Assembly: GCF_001647285.1 (NCBI RefSeq)
Contig: NZ_LRML01000005.1
Span: 248,001-312,000, forward strand
DNA length: 64,000 nucleotides
Direction of reading: 5' to 3'
Source of the DNA: Rufibacter roseus
Lineage (GTDB): Bacteria > Bacteroidota > Bacteroidia > Cytophagales > Hymenobacteraceae
Shown piece by piece: positions 1 through 8,208 of this stretch (position 1 is the first letter of the stretch; each line of letters starts with the position of its first letter). The position numbers and the translations under genes were made by a program. Below the pieces are notes generated by a model. The model had not been told where the DNA came from, made no database searches, and worked only from the letters and a program-made list of their open reading frames with translations.

Positions 1-1
1 C

Positions 2-115
2 GGCTCGTTCTTCGACGGCAAAGGCCAACCCAGCCAAGTAAGCGCCGTTTCGCACGGTTCGGCGCATACGCGCTTTAACGGCGTCAATGTGATCAATACA
101 GGTAGAAAAATCTAA
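2..115 (+). CDS. tldD: TldD metalloprotease subunit, C-terminal fragment (cut by window start)
   Basis: Only the last 37 codons are in the window. They read GSFFDGKGQPSQ, then VSHGSAHTRF and NVINTG before the TAA stop. That Gly-rich, His-Gly-containing tail is typical of the C-terminus of Bacteroidota TldD proteins. TldD pairs with TldE/PmbA to cleave unfolded peptides. The next family member (654-1970) lies just downstream on the same strand, as expected for a tldD-tldE pair. The last 11 codons form one arm of a perfect 33-bp inverted repeat. The assignment rests on a short tail plus the neighbour, so it is probable rather than certain. Confidence 0.6.
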   Translation, partial: GSFFDGKGQPSQVSAVSHGSAHTRFNGVNVINTGRKI

Positions 116-150
116 GATTTTCTACCTGTATTGATCACATTGACGCCGTT
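77..150. repeat. 33-bp perfect inverted repeat over the tldD stop codon
   Basis: Positions 77-109 and 118-150 are exact reverse complements, separated by an 8-nt loop (110-117) that holds the stop codon. The left arm is tldD coding sequence, so the right arm is an inverted copy of the gene's end. No T-run follows, so it does not look like an ordinary intrinsic terminator. Confidence 0.9.
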
Positions 151-612
151 AGTCCTGAGTTCTGAGTCTTGAGTCCTGAGTTTGAAAATAGTAAATCTGG
201 TTTGTTATGGCGGAGAGTATCATTGCTTCTAAGTCTTACAGTTTTGCTCTGCGGATGATTATATTATATAAGCATCTGCAGAAAGAACAGCGGGAATTTT
301 ATGTGCTCACAAAGCAAGTATTGCGCAGTGGTACGTCTATAGGAGCAAATGTAGAGGAAGCCTTAGGTAGTCCCTCAAGTGCAGATTTTAGAAATAAACT
401 GACTATTGCACTAAAGGAAGCCCGGGAAACAAGCTACTGGCTCAGACTTTTGAAAGACTCTGAAATGATCTCAGTTACTTCTTTTGAGAGTGTGCATGAA
501 GAATGTCAGGAACTCATAAAAATCCTGAAGAGCATTATCCTCACTTCAAAAAAGAACGAAAAGAAAGGCCAAATACCACCCACTCAGGACTCAGAACTCT
601 AGACTCAGAACT
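151..612. mobile_element. Candidate S23-gene insertion unit with flanking inverted repeats
   Basis: The S23-type gene (207-602) is bracketed by short related repeats in inverted orientation. AGTTCTGAGTCT at 158-169 recurs inverted at 601-612, and TGAGTCCTGAGT at 170-181 recurs inverted at 582-593. Both repeats keep the same order, which fits a mobile unit placed between tldD and tldE. No transposase is present, so mobility is inferred. Confidence 0.4.
207..602 (+). CDS. Four-helix-bundle protein, S23/23S rRNA intervening-sequence family
   Basis: The 131-residue protein is mostly helical. It carries the family signature: a Y..Lr-type first helix (residues 10-30), LRSGTSIGANVEEA (39-52), then a KLTIALKEARETSYWLRLL helix (64-82). 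S23 proteins were first described inside 23S rRNA intervening sequences; the related bAvd protein of diversity-generating retroelements has the same fold. Their cellular role is generally unknown. The gene sits alone between tldD and tldE, and its 3' end runs into the repeat at 582-612, so the last residues (TQDSEL) are repeat-encoded. This suggests a cargo or selfish unit, not a partner of the Tld genes. Confidence 0.8.
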   Translation: MAESIIASKSYSFALRMIILYKHLQKEQREFYVLTKQVLRSGTSIGANVEEALGSPSSADFRNKLTIALKEARETSYWLRLLKDSEMISVTSFESVHEECQELIKILKSIILTSKKNEKKGQIPPTQDSEL

Positions 613-653
613 AAAAACTTGCAGTTTCAATCAACATCAGACGTATCCCAACA

Positions 654-1970
654 ATGGCAATACTAAGTAAAGAACAAGCGCAGGCGCTGCTGAAAAAGGC
701 GCTAAGCTATTCAAAAGCCGATGAGTGTGAGGTGAACCTCAGCGGTTATAAGGGCGGAAACATCCGCTACGCACGCAGCACCGTCTCTACCAGCGGTGAA
801 GAAGAAAACATGTCGCTGGCCGTGGAGTCGCGGTTTGGCAAACGCAGCGGTGTGGCCACCATCAATGAATTTGATGATGCCTCGCTGGAGAAAGTAATCA
901 GACGCTCAGAGGAAGTGGCGCGCATTGCCCCGGAAAGTCCGGAGTACGTGCCCATGCTGGGGCCGCAGAATTACCTGCCCAGCAACGCCTGGTTTAAAAC
1001 TACGCATGACATCAACCCCGAATACCGGGCCGAGGCAGCCGCCAAAAGCATGCAGCTCGCTGACAGCAAGAAACTGACGGCCGCTGGTTTCTGGGAAGAC
1101 CGCAGCGGGTTCAACGCCAAAATGAACTCCAAAGGCTTATTCGCCTACAACCAAAGTTCTGGGGTAGATTTCTCGGTGACTATGCGTACCGAAGACGGTA
1201 CCGGCTCTGGCTACGTAACCCGCGATGTGAGCGATGTGACCCGATTAGACACTGGCACTGCCTCTGAAATTGCGGCGCAAAAAGCATTGGGTTCCAGAAA
1301 CGCCAAAGCCATTGAGCCCGGCAAGTACACCGTCATTCTGGAACCTACCGCTGCAGTAGACTTACTGCAGAACATGTTCCGCAGCATGGATGCCCGTAAT
1401 GCAGAGGAGGGCCGGAGCTTCCTGAGTAAACCAGGTGGCAAGACCAAGTTAGGCGAGAAAATGTTTGACGAGCGCATCATCATTACCTCTGACCCAACCA
1501 ACCCAGAGATCCCAACCTCAACCTGGGCCGGAGATGGCCGTCCGCACGAGAAAGTAACCTGGATTGACAAAGGCGTGATCAAAAATATGCCGTACTCCCG
1601 CTTCTGGGCTGAGAAAAAAGGAGTGAAAGGATTACCCTCGCCAGGGGGCTTCATCATGGCGGGCGGCAACCAGAGCCTTGATGACCTCATCAAAGGCACC
1701 AAAAAAGGCATACTGGTCACTCGCTTGTGGTACATCAGAGCCGTGGATCCGCAAACCCTGCTCTACACCGGCCTCACCCGCGACGGAACCTTCTACATTG
1801 AGAACGGCAAGATTAAGCACCCCGTGAAGAACTTCCGCTTTAACGAGAGCCCAGTCATTATGCTCAATAACTTGGAAGCCTTGGGCAAACCACAGCGCGT
1901 AAACGGCAATCTGGTGCCGCCTATGAAGATAAGAGACTTTACCTTTACCAGCCTGTCTGACGCTGTATAA
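654..1970 (+). CDS. TldD/PmbA family protein, TldE-like partner
   Basis: The 438-residue protein matches the TldD/PmbA family in length and layout. The N-terminal domain has NIRYARSTVSTSG and LAVESRFGKRSG segments. The C-terminal domain has ILEPTAAVDLL, SKPGGKTKLGEKMFD and SPGGFIMAGG. The HExxxH zinc motif of true TldD is replaced by EPTAA, as in TldE/PmbA, so this is probably the non-catalytic subunit of a TldD-TldE protease. It would normally follow tldD directly, but an S23 unit lies between them. The terminator at 1983-2018 ends the unit. Confidence 0.85.
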   Translation: MAILSKEQAQALLKKALSYSKADECEVNLSGYKGGNIRYARSTVSTSGEEENMSLAVESRFGKRSGVATINEFDDASLEKVIRRSEEVARIAPESPEYVPMLGPQNYLPSNAWFKTTHDINPEYRAEAAAKSMQLADSKKLTAAGFWEDRSGFNAKMNSKGLFAYNQSSGVDFSVTMRTEDGTGSGYVTRDVSDVTRLDTGTASEIAAQKALGSRNAKAIEPGKYTVILEPTAAVDLLQNMFRSMDARNAEEGRSFLSKPGGKTKLGEKMFDERIIITSDPTNPEIPTSTWAGDGRPHEKVTWIDKGVIKNMPYSRFWAEKKGVKGLPSPGGFIMAGGNQSLDDLIKGTKKGILVTRLWYIRAVDPQTLLYTGLTRDGTFYIENGKIKHPVKNFRFNESPVIMLNNLEALGKPQRVNGNLVPPMKIRDFTFTSLSDAV

Positions 1971-1982
1971 GCCTCACCCCAA

Positions 1983-2018
1983 CCCCTCTCCATTATTGGA
2001 GAGGGGCTTTATTGTTTT
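1983..2018 (+). terminator. Intrinsic terminator after tldE-like gene
   Basis: A 9-bp perfect stem (CCCCTCTCC at 1983-1991, GGAGAGGGG at 1998-2006) with loop ATTATT is followed by CTTTATTGTTTT, 12 nt after the stop codon. The GC-rich stem also resembles a common Bacteroidota intergenic repeat. Confidence 0.75.
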
Positions 2019-2049
2019 AGGTCTTTTTTTGGAAAATGAGGCCGAAAAC
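2014..2049. repeat. 36-nt palindromic repeat, copy 1
   Basis: This is a quasi-palindrome of exactly 36 nt that begins GTTTT and ends GAAAAC, with GGTC near position 7 and GGCC near position 27. It belongs to a family of about ten copies in the window and overlaps the T-rich tail of the terminator. Confidence 0.7.
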
Positions 2050-2082
2050 AAAGGTAAATTGCCTTTTATTACTCCCTTTCTA

Positions 2083-2167
2083 TCATCCTGAAAGACCTTG
2101 AGGAAGAACTGAGAAAGCGTTTACTTAAGCTTCTTTACAGCTTGCCCACAAGATCTTTCCAAGATGA
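2083..2167. repeat. REP-like imperfect inverted repeat
   Basis: TCATCCTGAAAGACCTTG (2083-2100) is an imperfect reverse complement of 2149-2167 (CAAGATCTTTCC, then AAGATGA). It lies in a gene-free spacer and resembles short intergenic repeats common in Bacteroidota. Confidence 0.5.
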
Positions 2168-2195
2168 CAAATAAGTAATGTAGGAGCTTTTTTTC

Positions 2196-2816
2196 ATGCC
2201 CGCACCGTTTACCTTCGTACGCTTGCAATACCGCTCCGGCAACTGGGACACCGACCAGCGCATGCCTTCTAACCTGCTGCATTCGCTGGTAGAGTACACC
2301 ACCGTGCCCGTGGTAGAGCAGGAGAAAGTGGTAAGCTTAGAAAGCCCTGAGTTATTTAGATACCCATTCTGTTACCTCAGTGGCCACAAACTGGTGCAGT
2401 TCAATGCCAAGGAGAAAGCCAACTTTGAGCGGTATGTGCAGAACGGTGGCTTCGTGTTTGTAGACGACTGCAATCATGACATTGACGGCCTCTTCGCGCG
2501 GTCGTTTGAAGAGCAGATGCGGGTGTGCTTCGGCCCGAAAGCTCTGAAGAAACTCCCCAATAACCACCAATTGTACCGCTCCTTTTTTAAGTTTGAAGAG
2601 GGCCCGCCTACTACGTCGTTTGAATTGAATGGCTGGGGCGATGATCTGGTGCACGACTACCTCAAAGCCTATGAGGTAAACGGCCGCATTGCCGTGCTCT
2701 ACAGCAACAAAGACTACGGCTGCGAGTGGGACTATGATTTCCGGAACAAGCGCTGGCTCGCCGAGGACAACACGAAGTTTGGGGTGAACATACTAATGTA
2801 CGCGCTTACGAGTTAA
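2196..2816 (+). CDS. DUF4159 domain-containing protein
   Basis: The 206-residue protein has the DUF4159 pattern: an N-terminal FVRLQYRSGNWDTD, YPFCYLSGHK (about 55-65), then FERYVQNGGFVFVDDC (76-91) as in glutamine-amidotransferase-like folds, and a C-terminal NILMYALT. No signal peptide is visible. DUF4159 genes habitually sit with MoxR, DUF58, BatA and DUF4175 genes in Bacteroidota, as here. A role in assembly or regulation of that membrane complex is inferred from context only; the biochemical function is unknown. The start ATG follows a short AT-rich spacer. Confidence 0.8.
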   Translation: MPAPFTFVRLQYRSGNWDTDQRMPSNLLHSLVEYTTVPVVEQEKVVSLESPELFRYPFCYLSGHKLVQFNAKEKANFERYVQNGGFVFVDDCNHDIDGLFARSFEEQMRVCFGPKALKKLPNNHQLYRSFFKFEEGPPTTSFELNGWGDDLVHDYLKAYEVNGRIAVLYSNKDYGCEWDYDFRNKRWLAEDNTKFGVNILMYALTS

Positions 2817-2862
2817 CATATAAGATACTTAATATTCTATTTAATGAAAGGCATCTATATCT

Positions 2863-5169
2863 ATGAAATCACTCAAAATCATACTCATTCTCATAGCTCT
2901 TGCAGCAGTAATTGCCCCGTCTTACGGACAGCAGCAAAACAGCAAAGTTGAAAATGTAGCCGCTTTTGCCAAACTGTACGGCTACGTGCGGTACTTCCAC
3001 CCAAGCGATGAAGCGGCAGCGGTAGATTGGGATCGGTTTGCCATTTACGGTACCCAAAAAGTAGAAAGCAGCCGTACCCCACAAGAACTGCAAGCCACCC
3101 TCACATCCTTATTTCAACCTATTGCCCCCACTGTAAAAGTCCTTCTTGAGGCAGAGGAAAATAACTTCAGTAAGCAGCAACTTATTCCAGCCAATTCTAA
3201 AAAATTCAAAACTGTGGCCTGGCAACACCAAGGGCTTGGTTTTGGAGATAAAAGAAGCCCCTATAGAAGTACCCGCACGAACCGACCTGTTATCTACAAA
3301 GAGGCATCGGCGGGGTTTGGCTCTGTTGTGAAGCAGTTTGATGCAACTGGTTATCAAGGCAAAGACTTTATTCTAAAAGGCAGAATCAAACTAGATGGCC
3401 AAGCTAGCGGGTCAGGGCATCTGTGGGCCCGGATAGACAAAGCCGACAAAACCATGGGCTTCTTTGACAACATGGGAGACCGACCTGTTACTTCAGGCAC
3501 GTGGGCCTATTATGAGATCAAAGGAAAAATAGACGCTGGGGCCGAAAAAATTAATGTCGGCGCGATGCTCATTGGCTTTGGCCAGATGTCTTTAGATGAT
3601 TTTAGCCTGCAGATTAATGACAACGGCACCTGGAAAGAAATATTCGTAGAGCAATTCACCCAAGATAAAAATGGCAAAGCTCCTGCCTCTTTTGCAGCCG
3701 GCATTAGTAAAAACTCCTCGTCCGGAAAGTCGAATTACTCTTACACCGTCCATCAGGAAAAAGATAACAAGTGGCTGCACATTAAAAGTCAGACAGCTTC
3801 TTCAGGCAAAGAGCACAAGCCCCAGCTCTTGTTTCCTACGCACCCCCAGATTGGCGAATACGTCCAAAAGTCTATTGGCGGAGGCTTGAAAGTAGTCGTT
3901 CCCTTGGCTTTGTATGGAACAGAAGAACAAACATATCCGGCTGCTGACCAGACTGCTTTCACAGCACTTCAAAACAAGCTAAAAGCTATACCGTTTTCAG
4001 ATTTAAACGGGAGCAACCTGTACACCAGACTCGGTGACGTTACTATTGCCTGGAATATCTTCCAGCACTTTTACCCTTATTTTGATATAGCCAAAACCAA
4101 CTGGCAGCAAGAACTACATGATGCCTTAACGAAAGCCTATTCAGACAAAACTGCCGTAGACTTTCAACAGACTTTGCAACTATTAACGGCTAAGCTACAA
4201 GACGGACACGTAGGAGTAGGTCAACCAGCTAATAAAGCAAATTACCAACCTCCGTTTCTGTGGGAGTGGGTGGAGAACAAATTGGTCATTACCGGCGTCC
4301 TGGCTCCGTCACTGCCCTTTGCCAAAGGCGACATAGTAACCCAGATAAACGGAGAAAGTCCAGAGGATTATTTCGCTGAGGTGCATCGGTACATATCGGC
4401 GGCCACACCCGGTTGGAGGAACTATAGAGCCCAAAGCGCTTCCCTCTTAGGAGAAAAAGATTCTGAGTTCTCTTTAACGGTGCTGAAAGCTGACAATTCT
4501 TCTGTTCAGGCCAACGTGAAGCGAACCCTTTCCAGATCTCAAGCTTTCAGCGCTTTACCCAAGCCAGACACCATCAAGACCATTGCCGATGGCATCATGT
4601 ACATAAACCTTGATGCCGCCCCGATGGCAGCTATAGACAAAGCAATGCCGCAGCTACAGAAAAGCAAAATCATTATTTGCGATCTCAGAGGTTACCCTAA
4701 AGGCAATCATGAACTGATCTCCTATTTACTCACCAGCCGCGACACCTCCAGCCAATGGATGCAGGTACCCCAGTACATTTATCCGGATCAGGAAAATTTA
4801 GTAGGTTACAAGAAGCATAGCTGGCTCATCAAACCCAAAACTCCGCATTTAACCGCTAAGATAATTTTCTTAACCGACGGCAGCGCCATAAGTTACGCAG
4901 AAAGCTACATGGGCATGATTGATCACTACAATCTGGCCACCGTTATAGGCCAACCTACCGCGGGCACCAACGGAAATGTTAATCCCTTTTCCCTCCCTGG
5001 CGGTTACTCCATCTCCTGGACGGGCATGAAAGTGCTCAAACATGACGGTTCGCAGCACCATGGCGTAGGCATCATTCCGGATGTACTGGTAGAGAAAACT
5101 ATAAAAGGCGTACGCGAGGGTCGTGACGAGTTTCTGGAGAAGGCACTGGAAATAGCCCAGACGTTTTAA
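2863..5169 (+). CDS. S41 family peptidase (secreted, PDZ-containing)
   Basis: The 768-residue protein starts with a signal peptide (about 1-22, cleavage near SYGQ). The middle part is rich in beta strands (about 100-330). From about residue 385 there is an S41 N-terminal segment (LQDGHVGVG), a PDZ-like loop (FAKGDIVTQINGESP) and a tail-specific protease core. The probable nucleophile lies in GSAISYAE (673-680), followed by IGQPTAGTNG. S41 enzymes are periplasmic Ser proteases with a preference for unfolded or C-terminal substrates. The gene starts 46 nt after the DUF4159 gene and ends 18 nt before moxR, so cotranscription is likely. The substrate is unknown. Confidence 0.85.
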   Translation: MKSLKIILILIALAAVIAPSYGQQQNSKVENVAAFAKLYGYVRYFHPSDEAAAVDWDRFAIYGTQKVESSRTPQELQATLTSLFQPIAPTVKVLLEAEENNFSKQQLIPANSKKFKTVAWQHQGLGFGDKRSPYRSTRTNRPVIYKEASAGFGSVVKQFDATGYQGKDFILKGRIKLDGQASGSGHLWARIDKADKTMGFFDNMGDRPVTSGTWAYYEIKGKIDAGAEKINVGAMLIGFGQMSLDDFSLQINDNGTWKEIFVEQFTQDKNGKAPASFAAGISKNSSSGKSNYSYTVHQEKDNKWLHIKSQTASSGKEHKPQLLFPTHPQIGEYVQKSIGGGLKVVVPLALYGTEEQTYPAADQTAFTALQNKLKAIPFSDLNGSNLYTRLGDVTIAWNIFQHFYPYFDIAKTNWQQELHDALTKAYSDKTAVDFQQTLQLLTAKLQDGHVGVGQPANKANYQPPFLWEWVENKLVITGVLAPSLPFAKGDIVTQINGESPEDYFAEVHRYISAATPGWRNYRAQSASLLGEKDSEFSLTVLKADNSSVQANVKRTLSRSQAFSALPKPDTIKTIADGIMYINLDAAPMAAIDKAMPQLQKSKIIICDLRGYPKGNHELISYLLTSRDTSSQWMQVPQYIYPDQENLVGYKKHSWLIKPKTPHLTAKIIFLTDGSAISYAESYMGMIDHYNLATVIGQPTAGTNGNVNPFSLPGGYSISWTGMKVLKHDGSQHHGVGIIPDVLVEKTIKGVREGRDEFLEKALEIAQTF

Positions 5170-5187
5170 TAACACCGTTAATTTATA

Positions 5188-6183
5188 ATGACTGAAAAAG
5201 AGGTAACTCACCTGTTAAATAAACTCCCTGCCCTTCGGCAGGAAATCCATAAAGTTATTGTTGGCCAGCAGGAAGTACTGGACGAAGTATTGATTACTCT
5301 CCTGGCAGGCGGCCACGGACTGCTGGAAGGCGTACCTGGTTTGGCGAAGACGCTTTTGGTGCGCACCTTGGCTAGTGCCGTAGAATTGCCCTTCCGCCGC
5401 ATTCAGTTCACCCCAGACCTCATGCCCACCGACATTCTCGGCACCGAAGTGCTGGAGGAAGACCACACCACCGGTAAGCGCTTTTTCCAGTTCAATGAGG
5501 GGCCCATCTTCGCCAGTATTGTGCTAGCAGATGAGATCAACCGGACTCCGCCCAAAACCCAGGCAGCAATGCTGGAGGCCATGCAGGAGTTTGAGGTAAC
5601 GTACGCCGGGAAAACGTACCCATTGCCGCGCCCGTTTTTCCTTCTAGCCACCCAAAACCCAATTGAGCAGAGCGGCACCTATCCTCTGCCTGAGGCGCAG
5701 TTAGATCGTTTCCTGCTCTACATCAAAATAAAGTATCCAACTGAGCTGGAGGAAATTTCAGTATTAAAAAATACTACCGGCAACCGAGGTGAAGCAGTAC
5801 GACCTGTACTTTCAGGAGCAGATGTTCTTGCCTTGCAGAACCTGGTGCGTGAGGTAACAATTTCAGATGACTTAGTAGCCTACTCCGCTAAACTGATTAG
5901 AGTCACCCGTCCTGAAGAGAGCAGCATTCCGTTCGTACAGGCCTTTGTGCGTTGGGGAGCAGGCCCAAGAGCCGGGCAGGCACTCATTCTCACCGCCAAA
6001 GCCCGCGCCCTGCTGCAAGGCCGCTTCGCCGTGACCTTTCCAGATTTACAGGCAATGGCTTATCCTGTGTTGCGCCACCGTGTGTTATTGAATTTCACTG
6101 CCGAGGCTGATAATATCAGTACAGATAAAGTGGTGGAAGAGCTTCTGAAGGGAGTGGAGTTGCCGCGGGAGGTACTGCGGTAG
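5188..6183 (+). CDS. MoxR family AAA+ ATPase
   Basis: The 331-residue protein is of standard MoxR length. It has Walker A GVPGLAKT (48-55), Walker B LADEINR (113-119), sensor 1 ATQNP (154-158) and the family signature QSGTYPLPEAQLDRF (160-174). MoxR ATPases act as chaperones that activate von Willebrand-type metal-ion proteins, usually encoded next door. The partners here are the DUF58 protein (6883) and the BatA-like protein (8734). In most relatives moxR and the DUF58 gene adjoin; here a DUF559 gene and a palindromic element separate them by about 700 bp. Confidence 0.93.
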   Translation: MTEKEVTHLLNKLPALRQEIHKVIVGQQEVLDEVLITLLAGGHGLLEGVPGLAKTLLVRTLASAVELPFRRIQFTPDLMPTDILGTEVLEEDHTTGKRFFQFNEGPIFASIVLADEINRTPPKTQAAMLEAMQEFEVTYAGKTYPLPRPFFLLATQNPIEQSGTYPLPEAQLDRFLLYIKIKYPTELEEISVLKNTTGNRGEAVRPVLSGADVLALQNLVREVTISDDLVAYSAKLIRVTRPEESSIPFVQAFVRWGAGPRAGQALILTAKARALLQGRFAVTFPDLQAMAYPVLRHRVLLNFTAEADNISTDKVVEELLKGVELPREVLR

Positions 6184-6235
6184 AGTTAATGGTTTGTAGA
6201 TGCGTAAAAAGAACTAGAAACAGCTTATTTACTTT

Positions 6236-6610
6236 ATGCCATCGAATCAACACTACAACAAAAAACTGAAGCCCTTCGCAAAGGCCAACAGAGCAGATTC
6301 TACCAAGGCAGAAGTCAGGTTGTGGTGTGAGTTGCTGAGCAAAAGGCAAATGGGAGTACCTTTCCTCCGGCAGCGCCCGATTGGCAATTACATCGCAGAC
6401 TTTTTATGTAAAGAGCTAAAGCTGATTATAGAAGTAGATGGATATTCTCACCAGTTCAAAACAGAAGAAGACGCTAAAAGAGACAAAGCTTTGGCGGAAT
6501 TAGGCTATACAACGCTTAGATTCACAGACGAGGAAGCAATGAATGATTTACCCAATGTGCAGCGAACGATAGAAGCTTTCATTGAAGAACGGAAGAATAC
6601 CCATTCATAA
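6236..6610 (+). CDS. DUF559 endonuclease-like protein (Vsr/PD-(D/E)XK type)
   Basis: The 124-residue protein matches the DUF559 family. It has an N-terminal KAEVRLWCELLSKRQMG, FLRQRPIGNYIADF (about 45-58) and LIIEVDGYSHQ (about 64-74). The D of ADF and the E/D of EVDG are likely PD-(D/E)XK metal ligands, and GYTTLRF (92-98) ends the core. Relatives are proposed nucleases similar to very-short-patch repair enzymes, but few are characterised. The gene interrupts an otherwise typical moxR-DUF58 pair and is followed within 61 nt by the paired palindrome at 6671-6830. This points to insertion as a unit rather than a role in the operon. Confidence 0.8.
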   Translation: MPSNQHYNKKLKPFAKANRADSTKAEVRLWCELLSKRQMGVPFLRQRPIGNYIADFLCKELKLIIEVDGYSHQFKTEEDAKRDKALAELGYTTLRFTDEEAMNDLPNVQRTIEAFIEERKNTHS

Positions 6611-6670
6611 ACAGGAGCTTCTTCGTCAAAATCTGGAGCTCATCTTACCTCAGCGATTTTTTGAAGGTAT

Positions 6671-6830
6671 TTCGTCCCCCTTTGAAGGGGGTAGGGGGAT
6701 GATGAGGACATTTGAAGAAGTAGTAGCTATAACTAAACGATGTTTAAATGATTTCCTCGGAAATGCTATGTCCAGCATGAGTAACTCAGCACGAGTAATC
6801 ATCCCCCTACCCCCTTCAAAGGGGGACGAA
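6671..6830. repeat. Paired GC-rich palindromes (BIME/MITE-like), copy 1
   Basis: A 33-nt arm (6671-6703, TTCGTCCCCC then TTTGAAGGGGG and TAGGGGGATGAT) is repeated as an exact reverse complement at 6798-6830. Each arm is itself a hairpin (CCCCCTT/AAGGGGG). The right end with its inner flank (6786-6827) matches 33727-33768 in inverted orientation with one mismatch over 42 nt. Confidence 0.85.
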
Positions 6831-6882
6831 AAAGCTCCTGACAAAATAATAACAGACTATCTATTTAACAACAAACTACCTC

Positions 6883-7767
6883 ATGCCCCACCGACTGCTT
6901 AACCCACAGACATTCGCCGCCATTAAAGACCTGCGCCTGGTGGCCAAGGCCGTGGTAGATGGTTTTTTGCTGGGGCAGAACCAGAGCATCAGGCCGGGAG
7001 CAGGCATTGAGTTCAGCCAGTACCGCAGCTACCAACCCGGCGATGATCTCCGGCAGTTGGACTGGAAAATGTTTGCGCGCTCAGACCGATACTACATTAG
7101 AGAATCTGAGGTGGACAGCAGCGTAGCCGTAAGATTTGTGTTAGATGCCAGCGGCTCTATGGCGCACCAAGACGAGACCCTGACAAAATTAGACTACGCT
7201 CGTTTTTTAGTGGCGGCATTGGCTTATCTGGCCGTGCAGCAGGGAGATACTGTGGGGCTGTTTGTGCTTCAGGAAGAGCAATTGGTACAGCTGTCGCCGC
7301 AAAATTCCACCCAGCACCTTCAGCAATTTTTCCACCTATTAGACAAGATAAAAGCTGGAGGTCAATTTCCAGCATCCGATCGTTTATCGCCTGTTTTTCA
7401 GAAAAGACGGCAAAAGGAGATAACCGTGCTGGTGACCGATATGTACGAGCAATCTTCTGAGATATCAGATACGCTGCGCAAGCTTGGGGCGAGGGAGAAA
7501 GACACGCTGCTGTTTCATCTCATGGGCAAAAACGAGCTGGATTTCACCTACCAAGGGCAGCTTTCGTTTCAGGATTTAGAGACAGGTCAAACGGTACAGG
7601 TGCTAGCAGATGAACAACGTAAAAGTTATCTGGCCTCGCTACAGTTGTGGCTTAAAGGTATTGAGACCGAGACACGCAAAAAGCAAATCCATTATGAGCG
7701 ATTTCACCTGCATGAACCGCTTGATAAAGCCCTGCGGGCGTTTCTGCTGAATAGAGCAAGACAATAA
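6883..7767 (+). CDS. DUF58 domain-containing protein
   Basis: The 294-residue protein has the DUF58 hallmark YQPGDDLRQLDWKMFARSD (50-68) followed by a von Willebrand A-like domain. That domain has a MIDAS-type DASGSM (88-93) and VLVTDMYE (about 182-189). DUF58 proteins are predicted MoxR clients and are thought to bind a metal ion through this site. No membrane segment is evident. The start ATG follows the palindromic element at 6671-6830. It is separated from the RNA methyltransferase gene by a 440-nt spacer. Confidence 0.9.
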   Translation: MPHRLLNPQTFAAIKDLRLVAKAVVDGFLLGQNQSIRPGAGIEFSQYRSYQPGDDLRQLDWKMFARSDRYYIRESEVDSSVAVRFVLDASGSMAHQDETLTKLDYARFLVAALAYLAVQQGDTVGLFVLQEEQLVQLSPQNSTQHLQQFFHLLDKIKAGGQFPASDRLSPVFQKRRQKEITVLVTDMYEQSSEISDTLRKLGAREKDTLLFHLMGKNELDFTYQGQLSFQDLETGQTVQVLADEQRKSYLASLQLWLKGIETETRKKQIHYERFHLHEPLDKALRAFLLNRARQ

Positions 7768-8075
7768 GTGCAAGTTCTGTGTCTTGAGCTGGAACGGGCA
7801 AAAAAATTTAGGCTAATTCCCCGCCTCGGTGGGGCAGGGGTGGGTAACCTTGTACCGGGGTAGATATCTGTGGCGCGGAAGTTACTTCCGTGACTTACCA
7901 AGGAGTTATGCGTAGAGTTAGCGGCAGCGCTCTACGTATGGTCGGAAAGCCAATCTCCTGATTGGCATTAGTGCATCCCCAGTTACCCTCAGGAGCGGCT
8001 GTTGGCACAGACACTCGCAGGTCTTTTGAGCGGGCGGCTGACTTTTATCATGCCATGGTTAGTTGAGCTAGCTCC

Positions 8076-8111
8076 GTTTTTGGCTTAATTTCTCAAAAAC
8101 AGGCCAAAAAC
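8076..8111. repeat. 36-nt palindromic repeat, copy 2
   Basis: It begins GTTTTTGGCT and ends AGGCCAAAAAC. The outer 11-nt arms pair with a single mismatch. It lies upstream of the RNA methyltransferase gene. Confidence 0.75.
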
Positions 8112-8163
8112 AAGACACGTTATCTAATCTTGTAAATTAAATACATTCTTTAAATCCTGCTCC

Positions 8164-8171
8164 TATCTTTG
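8164..8171 (+). promoter_or_regulatory. Bacteroidota -7 box upstream of the methyltransferase gene
   Basis: TATCTTTG fits the TAnnTTTG consensus, 38 nt before the ATG. No convincing -33 TTTG element is visible at the usual distance. Confidence 0.45.
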
Positions 8172-8208
8172 CATCATTCACACATTCACTCCATCTCTCC
8201 TTCACTCA

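Larger units (their letters stand above)
7768..8208. other. 441-nt spacer with hairpins, no gene seen
   Basis: No coding region is supported. It contains CCCCGCCTCGGTGGGG followed by CAGGGGTGGG (about 7819-7844), which has the same plan as the GC-rich palindromes elsewhere in the window. Two short hairpins follow: one with CGTAGAG/CTCTACG arms near 7911-7939, and GCCAATC/GATTGGC near 7949-7966. A 36-nt palindrome (8076-8111) and a promoter-like box (8164-8171) complete it. Confidence 0.5.

Noticed and set aside
6582-6902. 106-codon open frame across the paired palindrome
   Set aside because: Its product contains PFEGGRG and LPPSKGD, the usual translation of this GC-rich repeat, and it overlaps the start of the DUF58 gene.
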